The notes under the pieces were generated by a model, which was not told where the DNA came from, did not search any database, and saw only the letters and a program-made list of their open reading frames with translations. Both the position numbers and the translations under genes were made by a program. DNA of 64,000 bases. Source: Colocasia esculenta (Eukaryota; Streptophyta; Magnoliopsida; Alismatales; Araceae). The stretch covers positions 46,465,359 to 46,529,358 of the forward strand of contig CM024766.1 in the NCBI GenBank assembly GCA_014218235.1, written 5' to 3'. Every line of letters begins with the position of its first letter. Position 1 is the first letter of the stretch. Positions 32,329-42,933 of the stretch are shown piece after piece.

Positions 32329-33513
32329 CTAAGCAGCATCATCTTCAGGAGCTTGAGGAGGGGCATGACGCTCAGTTGCAAGTCTATCAATGCGTGTGTC
32401 CAAGGTATCCATTCTTTCATGCAGCCTCTCAAAACCCTGTGTCATTTGGACTTGTAGCTGGGCTAACAAATCCCTAATGGAGGGCTGAGCAGCTTCACCA
32501 ATACCAGCATCTCCCGGAGCATCTAGTGGCTCTGACTGGGAGTCTTCATCACCTTCTTCAGCATCTTCTTCATCATCAACTTGATCGTCAGCCCCAATGA
32601 AATCTTCATCCTCGGCAGCAGCAGGTGCCTTACCCTTAAGTTCCCGGGTGACGACCCCATCCACTAGCTTGTAGCCCATGCGTGAGGCGGCAGTGATATC
32701 AAAGCTGTTGCGGGAGTTGAGTGAGACACACTCACTGTCTGGAATGGAAATGCCAATAAACTTCAAAAGAGAAGTAATTTGGCAAGCAAAGGGCATGGAT
32801 CTCCTGGGTTGGTAGAAACACTTGGTGATCAAGTTAAACATCAGGAGAGGAAGATTTATTGGTTCACAATGAAGGAAGAAGGTAAACAGTGATTTGTGAA
32901 TATTGGTGACGAGTTCACGACTGCCATGCTTTGGCGCAATGCAAGTGGTGAATATTTGGTGAATCATGCGGTTGAGTGGAGGGAAGGTGTTGGCATTGAG
33001 CTTAGCAATCTCCTTTGTTGTATCATAAGGTTGAAGAGTAAGAAGGGGATAGTAGACAGAGGCGTCTGGATGATGAGCAAGAATATCCGCCCCGATGTTC
33101 GGAATCTGGAGGGCAGTGCTAAGAAGGTTAGCAGTGATTTGAAAGGGAGTGCCCTTCACAGAGGTGTAGAACCCTTGAGCAGAGGTGGAGAGATTGTTGA
33201 AGAACTCAGTTACGGCAGTGGGGGAGTATGCCGTATGAGCGTAGAGAAAGACTGTCCAACCCTGGGTATCAAACAGGGGTTGGAGGTTGGGAAAGAGATC
33301 GGCCAAGGAGTGGAAATCCACAAAACGTGGAGGAACAAACTTTGTGAATGTACCGTGAACCCGTTTGAGATTGAGACGGGGAGGTACGACCAACTCTGGA
33401 AGGCGATCATCCCGGTGTTTGGTCCGACGTTCATCGTGAGCCCTGGATCCTTCGCCGGGCGAGGAGGAGGCGGGACGACGACGTGAGGCCAACTTCTTCG
33501 CCTTGGGTGCCAT
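32329..33513 (-). CDS. Third ORF of element K (plant-transposon-protein-like, env position)
   Basis: 394 codons from an ATG at 33513. It occupies the position between pol and the 3' LTR where SIRE-type elements carry an env-like gene. The N-terminus is basic (PKAKKLASRRR and a later RRTKHRD), resembling a nuclear signal. Residues about 50-270 form a domain like the putative plant transposon protein family, with FVDFHSL near the start and TSVKGTPFQIT in the middle. An acidic tract (about 300-330) and a C-terminal coil (LLAQLQVQMTQGFERLHERM) follow. I see no signal peptide, membrane anchor or fusion-like segment, so an envelope role is not supported. The F element carries a diverged relative. 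Function is unknown. A nuclear or RNA-protein role is inferred. Confidence 0.8.
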   Translation of the reverse strand: MAPKAKKLASRRRPASSSPGEGSRAHDERRTKHRDDRLPELVVPPRLNLKRVHGTFTKFVPPRFVDFHSLADLFPNLQPLFDTQGWTVFLYAHTAYSPTAVTEFFNNLSTSAQGFYTSVKGTPFQITANLLSTALQIPNIGADILAHHPDASVYYPLLTLQPYDTTKEIAKLNANTFPPLNRMIHQIFTTCIAPKHGSRELVTNIHKSLFTFFLHCEPINLPLLMFNLITKCFYQPRRSMPFACQITSLLKFIGISIPDSECVSLNSRNSFDITAASRMGYKLVDGVVTRELKGKAPAAAEDEDFIGADDQVDDEEDAEEGDEDSQSEPLDAPGDAGIGEAAQPSIRDLLAQLQVQMTQGFERLHERMDTLDTRIDRLATERHAPPQAPEDDAA

Positions 33514-35371
33514 GGAAAAGACGAGGCACGGATGGAGAAAAGGGAAGAAGTGCTGGAGACAGTGGGAAGAAGAAGAAGGGAGATGGAGGTAGGGTTTCCC
33601 GTCCAGAAAGGGGAGAGGATGTATGTGAGAGAGGGAAGGGATGGCTGGGGTGGTGTTGGATGTGGAAAGGGCCGGAGATGCCTATATAAAGGAGGAGGGG
33701 GAAGTTTAAAAGGCAATGGCCCACCAAGTCTGCCCCAAACGGCGTGTCCGTTGAGCTTCCCAACAGGACAGCCGGCGTCTGTCGACAGACATATTTGTAT
33801 CTGTCGACAGATGCTTGCAGAATATGACTTTGTTGGATTTTTGTAAGGAATTTGAAGTGGACCTCTTGAGCAGTGTTTTTTAACAGATTACCTAAGGTGA
33901 ATAGATGACGAATACATATATAAGAACCTATCATATACATGAAGATGTAAAGCCACTTCAAATATCTTAATGGTTCAAACATAATACTGAATTAGCCTGA
34001 AGCTGAAGCATGAAGAAAACACTTACGGGTATCCAAAAAGAAACACTTTTACTCTTCTTTTTATTTATTAGAGTATAGGACAACACAATCTTCAGTGGAG
34101 GTGCAAATGATCAAGGAGGGAAATATCTACATGCCAAGACATTCAAAAACATCAATTACTCATGGGAATTATCACTCAGTGGAGGCTTCACACTATTGCA
34201 TTATTGTCCTCATTTGCCCTTCATTTATGCAATGGAAAGAAAATGGTAATCAAGATAACGTCTCGCCTTTGAACATGAGGGTAGACATTATTCGTGCCCG
34301 TACCCCCAGTTACTCAGTGAAAGTGTCCATCATACCGTTGTACAGAGTTGACGAATTAGCCTTTTGACGCGAGGGCAAACATTTGTGATGCCCACTCCCC
34401 GGTTACTCAGCAAGAACTCATCATTGCTCTGCATTTTTCAAATTATGTAGTTTTAATCTAATGGAATAAATTGTTTAGGTAGCTTTTCTCCAAGTATTGT
34501 GTTAATAACCCAAGTTTAATATAGCGATTGATTATCTAGCAATTGTAAACATTAAGCTCAATGATCATAATACCTTTAAAAAAAGAATCATATTTGCCTA
34601 TAAGTAAATAATGAAGAAGAGTTAGGTGTTAAGTTTTTGAAAATGGTGAAATGTTTCCAGAATGATTGAACCTAGACTTAACTTGAGTATTATGTAAAAA
34701 TCACAAGATTGTTGAAAATTGCTTTAATATCTTATGCACATGATGTGATCAAATATGTTATTAACATCAGATAAACACCTTAGACATTTTAAAGAAACCT
34801 GCTCAAAGAGGTTTGGATTGAATAGGCTTGGAATGCCAGGTAGAAGTGTGTCTGTCGACAGCTAAGGGAGCTTGTCGACAGGTACACTCAGACAGAGAAA
34901 TGGGTGTTCAGCTAGTTGTGAGTACTGTGATATCTGTCGACAAGCCAGGGTGAGTCTGTCGACAGCTACACACAGACAGAGTGAAGGGTGTGCGGGGAGG
35001 ACAAAACCTGTGAGATCTGTCGACAGATGCATGGTTGACTGTCGACAGATGCACACAGAGTTCAGAACCTGTGGTCTGTGGATGCCTATCTGTCGACAGG
35101 AAAAGAAGGAGCTGTCGACAGATCATTGTTGAAGGCCAGTCTAGAGAAAGAAGGGAATATGAAAAGATCATTTTATGTGAAGGAGTTAATGAACAGCAAG
35201 AATAAATGTTTTCCTTCACAATAACACCCAACTTTTGAACTAGCTCCCCCATAATGTGTGCTCATGAAAAGACACAAAGTTGATCAATGCAATTCAATCC
35301 AAGCAAGATTAGCACACATGTATTCAGCAAAACATTCATGGAATTGAGACTGTTTTTGGTATTATCTAATT

Positions 35372-35403
<32 letters not shown>

Positions 35404-35620
35404 GTGTTAGAGTAGTTTGGCTAATGAAATGAGACTTACCCCTTTATCCAACATGGATGTCCCTTCATGGGCTCCAACTACGGGTACTTGGCGGAGAATG
35501 TTTTCTCACGCATAATGAAGGTTTCCAAACAAGCCGAACTTGTTTTTCCACAAATCACCATTTGATATACCCCATAGTTGTTGCTTACGAAGGACATTCA
35601 TCAAGGACTGGGGATATTTG
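33514..35620 (-). other. Spacer between K pol and third ORF, with palindrome clusters
   Basis: About 2.1 kb without a recognised gene. It holds CTGTCGACAG words at 33779-33810 and 34852-35121, both upstream of the third ORF on the minus strand, and a poly-T tract at about 35379-35403. It may contain a promoter or splice signals for the third ORF; neither is proven. Confidence 0.6.
34852..35121. promoter_or_regulatory. Internal CTGTCGACAG array of element K
   Basis: About eight exact or near copies lie within 270 bp, 1.3 kb upstream of the third ORF. Two more copies lie nearer, at 33779-33810. The length and density mirror the LTR array. Confidence 0.75.
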
Positions 35621-38600
35621 TCACTGAATTTTACATAGGCCTAATTCTCTTCTAAGAGATGTGAACCTATCCTCTGCCAATGGTTTTGTAAAGATATCAG
35701 CTAGTTGTTGTTCTGTTGGTATGAAGCTAATTTCCAAATTTCTATTTGCAACCTCATCTCTCAAGAAGTGATGACGAATTTCTATATGTTTTGTCCTAGA
35801 GTGTTGAATGGGATTCTTGGATAGATTGATTGCACTAGTGTTGTCACATAGGATTGGTGTGCATCCAAGGTCAATGTCGTAGTCACACAACTGACTTTTT
35901 ATCCACAACACCTGTGTTGCACAACTCCCTGCAGCAACATATTCTGCCTCTGCAGTGGAGAGTGCAACCGAATGTTGCTTCTTGGATGCCCACGAAACCA
36001 TGCAACCACCAAGCATCTGACAATAGCCACTAGTGCTCTTCCTGTCAATTTTACATCCAGCATAGTCAGCATCAGAATATGAGATTAAGTTAAAGCTACT
36101 CCCTGCCGGATACCAAAGACCCATGTCATGTGTACCTGAGAGATACCTGAATATTCTCTTAACTGCAATTTGGTGGCTTTCCTTTGGACTAGATTGATAT
36201 CTAGCACAGAGGCAAACACTGAATTGTATGTCAGGTCTACTTGCAGTAAGATAGAGGAGTGAGCCAATCATACCTCGGAAATGTTTAGCATCTACCGGTT
36301 TACCTTTCTCATCACTTTCTAGCTTAATGCTTGTGCTCATCGGTGTTGAGGCAGGTTTTGCAGTTTCAAACTGAAATCTCTTGAGAAGCTCTTTAACGTA
36401 TTTTTCTTGGTTTATGAAGAAGCCATCTTCCATTTGCTTGACCTGCAGACCAAGAAAAAATTGAAGCTCCCCCATTAAGCTCATCTCAAATTCACTGTGC
36501 ATATGATGTGAGAATTCTTCACAAAGTGATGGGTTAGTAGAGCCAAAGATTATGTCGTCCACATACACTTGAACAACAATGATGTGTGTGCGAACTTTCT
36601 TTGTAAAGAGAGTTTGGTCTACTTTACCTCGTGAGTAGTTTTTGCTTACCAGAAATTGGCTTAGCCTGTCGTACCAAGCTCGGGGTGCCTGTTTCAAACC
36701 ATAGAGAGCCTTGTGCAATTTGTATACATGGTTTGGTTTGTCATGAAGTTCAAAGCCAGGTGGTTGAGAGACATAAACTTCCTCTTTGATGTAGCCATTT
36801 AAGAAAGCAGTTTTAACATCCATTTGATATAGTTTGAACTTGTTTGAGCATGCATAAGCTAACAAGATTCTGACTGCTTCTAGTCTAGCTACAGGTGCAA
36901 AAGATTCTTCAAAATCCACACCAAATTCCTGATTATACCCCTTTGCAACCAGTCTAGCCTTGTTTCTCACCACCTTTCCCTCTTCATTTAGTTTATTCCT
37001 AAAGACCCATCGTGTTCCAATTACAGAAATTTCGGGGGTTTTAGGAACTAAGCTCCAGACATTGTTTCTTTGAAATTGACCTAGCTCCTCATGCATAGCA
37101 TCAATCCATGAATTTTCGTTTAAGGCTTCTTCAACATTTTTAGGCTCCACTTGAGAGACAAAGGCTAAATGATCCTGTTCAACTATTTGATGAACTTGAG
37201 ACCTAGTTTGAACTGAATCATTTATGTTACCTATGACATTCTCAAGTGGATGAGCTTTAGAGTACCTCACACTTGTGATTGTTGAAGGACCGGGTTGATC
37301 TTGCACTTCAGAAGTCTGTTCTGGAGGAGGGGTGGCTGGAGGACTTCCATGTTGTGGATCTTGTGCAGGTACTTCATCTTCATTTCTGAACAGAAATCCG
37401 TCATCTTCATCATTGTACCTGCGTAGATAGCCATTGATTATTGTTGGAACTGACTTAGAGATTGTGTTTGGTTTTCTTTGCAGTTCTTCATGTGTTGTAT
37501 CTTCAGTGTCATCTTGAAACCTGTAAGGATTAGGACTGTTAGATTTGGTTTGAGATTCATCAAATACAACATGTGGAGTTTCTTCCACTTTTCTGGTTTT
37601 AAGATTAAACACTCTATAAGCTCTAGAGTGTTCTGAGTATCCAAGAAAAATACCTTTGTCGCTTTTGGCTTCAAATTTGTCCAGATCAATTTTATCATTG
37701 TTATGTATGAACACCTTTGAACCAAAAACTCTGAAGTGTCCAAGGGATGGTTTCTTACCTTTCAGAAGCTCATAGGGAGTTTTCTTGAATACCGGTCTTA
37801 CCATGGCTCGATTGAGAATGTAGCATGACGTGTTTACTGCTTCTGCCCAAAAGGTTCTGGAGAGTTGATTTTCGATCAGAAGCGTACGAGCCATCTCCAC
37901 CAAGGTTCTATTTTTCCTCTCCACAACCCCGTTTTGTTCTGGAGTTCTTGGGGAGGAGAACAAGTGTTCTATTCCTTGGTTCCTGCAGAAATCAGTGAAG
38001 GAGTGGTTGTCAAATTCTCCCCCGTGATCAGTGCGAATGGAGCATATCTTGTGGACATTTCCATGCTCAATTTTATTGAAGAAGTCTTCAAAAACATTCA
38101 GTGCATCATTCTTATGAGCCAGAAATTTCACCCAAGTGAACCTTGAAAAGTCATCTACAATGACAAAACCATACCGTTTGCCAGTGAGACTCAGTGTTCT
38201 AGTAGGTCCAAATAGGTCCATGTGCAACAGTTCATATGCTTTGGAAGTACTTACCGGTGCTTTCGATTTGAAGGATTTTCGGGTCTGTTTTCCCTGTGCA
38301 CATGCATCACAGAAATTTTCATTTTTCTTGAATGGAATTTCAGGAAGTCCACTTACAAGTTTGAGCCTCATTATCTTGTTCAAAACATTGTAACTCGCAT
38401 GTCCAAGCCTACGATGCCACAATGTAAGCTCATCCTGTTTATTTGCTACAAGACATAAATCATTATTTTCTGGATCATCCAAATCAACCATGTAGATGTT
38501 ATTCATTCTTTTTCCAGAAAATTTGAGACTTCCTGTTTCCTTATCAAGGATTTGACATGAATCTGATTCAAAAACAATTTTATGGCCTTTATCACACAAT

Positions 38601-38863
38601 TGACTTATGCTAAGCAAATTGTGATGAAGACCATCAACTAATAGTACATTATCTATTGAGTTGGAGGCAAACTTACCAACCTTACCTGAGCCAATGATCT
38701 GGCCTTTGTTGTTACCTCCAAAGACAACGTGACCTCCGTCTTTTTCCACGAGCAAACTGAATTTTTCTTTATCGCCCGTCATATGCCTCGAGCAGCCACT
38801 ATCCAGGTACCATTTGTTTTGATTGTGTGCTGCTAGGCATTCCTGCACATGTGGATCAGACAA
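35621..38863 (-). CDS. Pol of element K (protease, integrase, RT, RNase H)
   Basis: A 1080-codon open frame. Residues 21-31 hold the protease motif DSGCSRHMTGD. A GAG-pre-integrase zinc site follows (H150, H155, C185, C188). The integrase core has D216, D279 and E315, a DD35E spacing. RT spans about 617-860 with YVDD at 767-770. RNase H has D931, E974 and D1007 and the KHIEIRHHF tail typical of Copia. All catalytic residues are present. There is no upstream ATG; the frame opens after a TAA at 38882-38884 and begins with TTG at the annotated end. It overlaps the end of gag in a different frame, so it must be made by frameshifting or the copy has lost or gained one base at the junction. Confidence 0.93.
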   Translation of the reverse strand: MSDPHVQECLAAHNQNKWYLDSGCSRHMTGDKEKFSLLVEKDGGHVVFGGNNKGQIIGSGKVGKFASNSIDNVLLVDGLHHNLLSISQLCDKGHKIVFESDSCQILDKETGSLKFSGKRMNNIYMVDLDDPENNDLCLVANKQDELTLWHRRLGHASYNVLNKIMRLKLVSGLPEIPFKKNENFCDACAQGKQTRKSFKSKAPVSTSKAYELLHMDLFGPTRTLSLTGKRYGFVIVDDFSRFTWVKFLAHKNDALNVFEDFFNKIEHGNVHKICSIRTDHGGEFDNHSFTDFCRNQGIEHLFSSPRTPEQNGVVERKNRTLVEMARTLLIENQLSRTFWAEAVNTSCYILNRAMVRPVFKKTPYELLKGKKPSLGHFRVFGSKVFIHNNDKIDLDKFEAKSDKGIFLGYSEHSRAYRVFNLKTRKVEETPHVVFDESQTKSNSPNPYRFQDDTEDTTHEELQRKPNTISKSVPTIINGYLRRYNDEDDGFLFRNEDEVPAQDPQHGSPPATPPPEQTSEVQDQPGPSTITSVRYSKAHPLENVIGNINDSVQTRSQVHQIVEQDHLAFVSQVEPKNVEEALNENSWIDAMHEELGQFQRNNVWSLVPKTPEISVIGTRWVFRNKLNEEGKVVRNKARLVAKGYNQEFGVDFEESFAPVARLEAVRILLAYACSNKFKLYQMDVKTAFLNGYIKEEVYVSQPPGFELHDKPNHVYKLHKALYGLKQAPRAWYDRLSQFLVSKNYSRGKVDQTLFTKKVRTHIIVVQVYVDDIIFGSTNPSLCEEFSHHMHSEFEMSLMGELQFFLGLQVKQMEDGFFINQEKYVKELLKRFQFETAKPASTPMSTSIKLESDEKGKPVDAKHFRGMIGSLLYLTASRPDIQFSVCLCARYQSSPKESHQIAVKRIFRYLSGTHDMGLWYPAGSSFNLISYSDADYAGCKIDRKSTSGYCQMLGGCMVSWASKKQHSVALSTAEAEYVAAGSCATQVLWIKSQLCDYDIDLGCTPILCDNTSAINLSKNPIQHSRTKHIEIRHHFLRDEVANRNLEISFIPTEQQLADIFTKPLAEDRFTSLRRELGLCKIQ

Positions 38864-40853
38864 GAGGTTTTGGTACCCAAATTACTTTGGGTGCCGTTTC
38901 ATCATTCATGCCAAACAGTAAATGCTTTGGAATCCAGATTTGTTTAAATTTCTGTTTTAGTGGATTGTTCCAGCATTGTTTTTCATTGTGCCCAATCTTT
39001 TTACAGATCTTACATGATGATGGCTTATGAACAACAGTGGATTTTGGATTCTTAGTTGCATGCATAGGCATCTTACCCTTTTGTTGCCTAGTGAGCTTAG
39101 CATTAGGAACTTGCTGTTTTGCCTTGGGACATCCCTGTTTGGGGTTGGTAGCAAACTCCTTAAGCTTAGTTGGAACAAATTTGGTAGCCTTAGGTTCCTG
39201 GTTTTTGCCCTTGGTTTGATTTTTCCTTTTCCTTGAGGGATTTTGATTGCTAGAACTTGGGATAGGATCAGTGAAATTAGTCAGCAGATTTTTTCCTGTT
39301 TCCTTTGGCTTGGGATTTTGAAACCCAATCCCATGTCTAGCAACAAACACATTGGATCCTAAGATTGCATCTAGATTCTGTTTGCTCTTGACAAAACTAG
39401 ATAGATCCTTTGTTTTGCCTTTCAATTCCTTTTCAGCTTTTTCCAATTTCTCTTTTAGATCAGTATGCTCATTGTTTAGAGTTTCAAGGAGGTTCATTAG
39501 ATCATCTTTCTCTTTTTGAGCTTCTTGAAGCTTAATTTTCATGCTATCCATCTCTTCACTGTGTGTTTGTTCATCTATTTTCATCATGTCAATTACCTTA
39601 TTCAGAGATTCAATTTCATCATTATTATCAGTTTCATGAATAAGGAAATTAACTTTCTTCTTGAGTGCTTTATTTTCTGATTTGAATTGACGGAATTTTT
39701 CAAAAAGGACAGTGTATGCTTCTTCCCATTCAGCAGTAGAAAAAGACTCAAAGGAAGAATTTACCTCAGAGGAGTCATCACTCCTTGCCATAAGACAGTG
39801 AATCTCGTCATCTCCTGAGGTAGCTTGACTTTTTTCATCATCGTCTTCATCACTCCATGTAGCCAGCATTGCTTTGGCTTTCTTGAAGACGAACTTGTCC
39901 TTTTTCAGTTTCTTCTTGAGCTCGGGGCACTCTCCTCTCATGTGTCCCTGCTTCTTGCACTCATAGCACACAACATCAGATTTTTTATTGGACGAATCAA
40001 ACCTGTTGGTGCCTTTTTGGAAAGGTTTGGAGTTTCCTGAACCTCTTCTCTTGAATTTTAAAAACTTCTTAAACTGTCTAGTGAGCATGGCCATTTCATC
40101 ATTCTCACTATCAGTAGAGGTTTCAGACTCAGACCCTTCCTGTTGGGCATTCTTTTTGGAATCTGAAGATACTTTATTTGAGGCCTTCAAGGCAATTGAC
40201 TTCCTTGGATTCTCTTCAGTTTCTTTTCTTTTTACATTTAGTTCATAAGTCATGAGAGATCCAATCAATTCATCCACTTTCATTGTTGAAAGATTCTTGG
40301 AATCCTCGATGACAGTGACTTTGGTGTTCCATGAGGATGGAAGAGACCGAAGTATCTTCCTCACCAAATCACTTTCTGAGTATTCCTTCTTAAGACCTTT
40401 CAATCCATTTATAAGTACCATGAATCTAGCAAACATGTCAGAAATTGTCTCATCACGGTTCATCTTAAACATTTCATATTCTGAGACTAACATGCTTACC
40501 TTGGATTCTCTCACCTCAGACGTACCTTCATATATCAACTCGAGCTTGTCCCACATCTCCTTAGCTGAGGTGCATGTGGAGACTCTCGAGTATTCCTTTG
40601 GGTGGACCGCGCACTGCATCATGTTGAGGGCGCTCCAGTTGAGTGTCCCTTTTGCAATCTGGTCCTTGGTCCATGTATCTTCGTCTTGAGGCAATCCATA
40701 TGGTCCTGTTCTGACTATCTTCCACAATTCATAGTTTTGTGCTCGTAGAAACACCTGCATGCGGTTTTTCCAATATGGATAGTCAGTGCCATCAAAGAAG
40801 GGTGGCCTGGTCACAGAGTGTCCCTCGGCCATATACCCCTTGGTAGATTCCAT
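38856..40853 (-). CDS. Gag of element K
   Basis: 665 codons from an ATG at 40853 soon after the primer site. The N-terminal part has the Copia gag (UBN2/DUF4219-like) signature FFDGTDYPYWKNRMQVFL, with LPSSWNTKV near residues 171-179. A CX2CX4HX4C zinc knuckle lies at 296-309 (CYECKKQGHMRGEC), then an acidic tract, a long coiled coil (about 395-480), a basic region and a second knuckle near 618-631 (CKICKKIGHNEKQC). Two knuckles and a long coil make it larger than most Copia gags, in line with SIRE-type elements. It would form the virus-like particle that packages the element RNA. It ends at TGA 38856-38858. Confidence 0.93.
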   Translation of the reverse strand: MESTKGYMAEGHSVTRPPFFDGTDYPYWKNRMQVFLRAQNYELWKIVRTGPYGLPQDEDTWTKDQIAKGTLNWSALNMMQCAVHPKEYSRVSTCTSAKEMWDKLELIYEGTSEVRESKVSMLVSEYEMFKMNRDETISDMFARFMVLINGLKGLKKEYSESDLVRKILRSLPSSWNTKVTVIEDSKNLSTMKVDELIGSLMTYELNVKRKETEENPRKSIALKASNKVSSDSKKNAQQEGSESETSTDSENDEMAMLTRQFKKFLKFKRRGSGNSKPFQKGTNRFDSSNKKSDVVCYECKKQGHMRGECPELKKKLKKDKFVFKKAKAMLATWSDEDDDEKSQATSGDDEIHCLMARSDDSSEVNSSFESFSTAEWEEAYTVLFEKFRQFKSENKALKKKVNFLIHETDNNDEIESLNKVIDMMKIDEQTHSEEMDSMKIKLQEAQKEKDDLMNLLETLNNEHTDLKEKLEKAEKELKGKTKDLSSFVKSKQNLDAILGSNVFVARHGIGFQNPKPKETGKNLLTNFTDPIPSSSNQNPSRKRKNQTKGKNQEPKATKFVPTKLKEFATNPKQGCPKAKQQVPNAKLTRQQKGKMPMHATKNPKSTVVHKPSSCKICKKIGHNEKQCWNNPLKQKFKQIWIPKHLLFGMNDETAPKVIWVPKPLV

Positions 40854-40914
40854 TTGATCGTGAATCTCCTGATCGTTAGATCAAATAGATAAAGCAATAA
40901 ATCGGAGAAACCAC

Positions 40915-40927
40915 GCTCTGATACCAA
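40915..40927 (-). other. Primer binding site of element K
   Basis: The complement reads TTGGTATCAGAGC, one base after the 5' LTR end. It is the iMet-type site and fixes the minus-strand orientation. Confidence 0.88.
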
Positions 40928-40928
40928 T

Positions 40929-42253
40929 TGAAGGGTTGCGGAATTCCCAATATGGTAATCTAGAAGGGGGGTTGAATAGATTACTGCCTCTTAAAAACTA
41001 TTATCACGTTCTTTTTCTTAAAGCACAGATTATCAAGACAGTATCAAGATCTAAACTATGTGTAGATGATGTAGAAACCTATCTAGTGTGTGAATATGCA
41101 ACGTGTCTATCAAACATCTATCGTAGAAATGATCAAACCACGAGACACGCAGATTTACGTGGTTCGGAGTACACAACAGTGTATCCTACGTCCACGGCAC
41201 ACACACACACACAGAGTAAACTGCTTATGAGCGAGTTCAGTGACTACAACTCACACACACACGTGTTTTCTGATGTGCACCCACGATCAGAACAACACAC
41301 ACACGTGATCTCAAGCACAAGAGACGCTTGAATCACACAAACACACACACAGTTGATGAGAATTATGAAACAGGAAGAGTTCAGAGCGTAGGAGTAAATC
41401 CTAATGTGGAACTCTTCTGAGAACGCCTGGATGGAGTTCAAACTTCGACTTGAGTGCTCTGGACTGATGGAGAAGGTTGAATCCACGACGATCTATCTTC
41501 AGTACTGCAGGATCAACTGATCTTTCGGTCTCTGCACTGCAGACTTGAAGCAGAGCAGCAGCAACTTCTTTTCTCTTGGACTTGGCTTTAGGGTTTTTGG
41601 TTGTGGCTGCTTCTGTACGAGATTCTCTTCAAAAGGATGCTTATATAGTTGTGTTTTCATGTGGAGAGTCGTGGGACTTGAAAACACAATCTTGGATATG
41701 AAGGAAGGTTTCCGTATTTGAAGATCCTCTGCATCTGTCGACAGGTTCTGAGTATCTGTCGACAGATTGCAACAGATTTGCAACAGACAGACTTCAGGTT
41801 GCTCTGGTCTGTGGCATCTGTCGACAGGCGATATCCATCTGTCGACAGGCAGAGACAGTTTTGCCAAAACACAGAACTCTGGTATTTCTGTCTGCGACAT
41901 CTGTCGACAGGTCTCTGAGAATCTGTCGACAGGTGCTCTCAGTACTCTTCAGTCTGATCACAACTGCGGCATCTGTCGACATATGCCTTTGGGTCTGTCG
42001 ACAGGTACATGTATACTCTGTGATTGTGATCATTTTCTCATGATTTGAGAAGGCTTGGTTATATGCATTTGTACCTGCATGATAAAACATGTATAGTTAG
42101 GTATAATGTAGACATAGATAACCAAATATTGTATCATCTTAATTGACATGTATGAAACCTCAATTCAACTCATTCATCATTAAAAACATTGTTTGACTTT
42201 CATTTATCACTTAGAGTGTGAATTCACTTAGTTTCCAGAATATGAACCCAACA
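40929..42253 (-). repeat. 5' LTR of element K
   Basis: A 1325-bp repeat, nearly identical to 30712-32036, with the CTGTCGACAG array at about 41735-42004 and minus-strand TATA box at 41641-41648. It directs transcription leftward through gag and pol. Confidence 0.93.
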
Positions 42254-42258
42254 GATAA

Positions 42259-42900
42259 AAGTTTTCATGCGAGTATTGGTATGGCTTCATTGAGGCGTTG
42301 TATGGGCGGCCTCGTAGATCTCCTTTGTGCTGGGAGGAGATAGGTGATAGGCAGTTGATTGGTCCGGAGTTAGTGCAGGAGACTTCGAATAAGATCCAGC
42401 TTATTAGGCAGAGGCTTGTTGCGGCGCAAGATAGGCAGAAGAGCTACGTCGACAACAAAAGAAAGGATTTGGAGTTCGAGGTTGGCGAGTATGTTTTTCT
42501 GAAGATTTTGCCTATTCGAGGTGTTGTCAGATTTGGCAGGCATAGCAAGTTGCGTCCTAGATTCATTGGCTCATTTGAGATTTTGAGGCGGATGGGCAGC
42601 GTGACATATGAGCTAGCTTTACCCCCATCGTTAGCTAGTGTTCATCCCGTTTTCCACGTATCTATGCTCAGGAGGTATGTGCGTGATCCATCTTATGTTA
42701 TTAGTCATGAGCCAATGAAGATCCAGCCAGATCTGTCGTATGTTGAGCAACCAGTAGCTATTCTTGACCGGAAGGTTCAACACCTCCGGAACAAGAGCAT
42801 TGCATCCGTGAAGGTGCTATGGCGGAACTTCTCACGAGAGGAGGCTACTTGGGAGCTTGAGGATGTTATGATGAAGAAGTATCCCCAATTGTTTGAGTAG
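42259..42900 (+). pseudogene. Integrase C-terminus and chromodomain of element D
   Basis: Continues D pol after K. The integrase tail includes HASIGMA and, after a 1-base deletion near 42290, LYGRPRRSP. The SH3-like part with LKILPIRGVVRFGRHSKLRP and FHVSMLRRYV follows. The frame ends with a chromodomain-type segment, VKVLWRNFSREEATWELEDV, at a TAG stop. The terminal chromodomain defines D as a chromovirus; such domains can direct integration to heterochromatin. The P-to-S change and the deletion at the join show decay. Confidence 0.88.
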
Positions 42901-42933
42901 TGTCGTTCTAACTTCGAGGACGAAGTTTTCTTT

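Larger units (their letters stand above)
30712..42253 (-). mobile_element. Element K: complete SIRE-like Ty1/Copia retrotransposon with a third ORF
   Basis: An 11,542-bp insertion in D integrase with target duplication GATAA (30707-30711 and 42254-42258). Both LTRs are 1325 bp and differ at only about eight sites by eye. It has a primer site, polypurine tract, an open gag frame (665 codons), an open pol frame (1080 codons) and a third frame of 394 codons between pol and the 3' LTR. This order and the gag/pol sequence fit the SIRE/Maximus lineage. It is the youngest full-length element in the window and may still be transcribed. Confidence 0.93.

Noticed and set aside
32896..33486. 196-codon plus-strand frame
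   Set aside because: It is the antisense shadow of K's third ORF, which has the recognisable domain.
35379..35403. Poly-T tract as a retroposon poly(A) tail
   Set aside because: It lies inside K between pol and the third ORF with no target duplication or retroposon body next to it.
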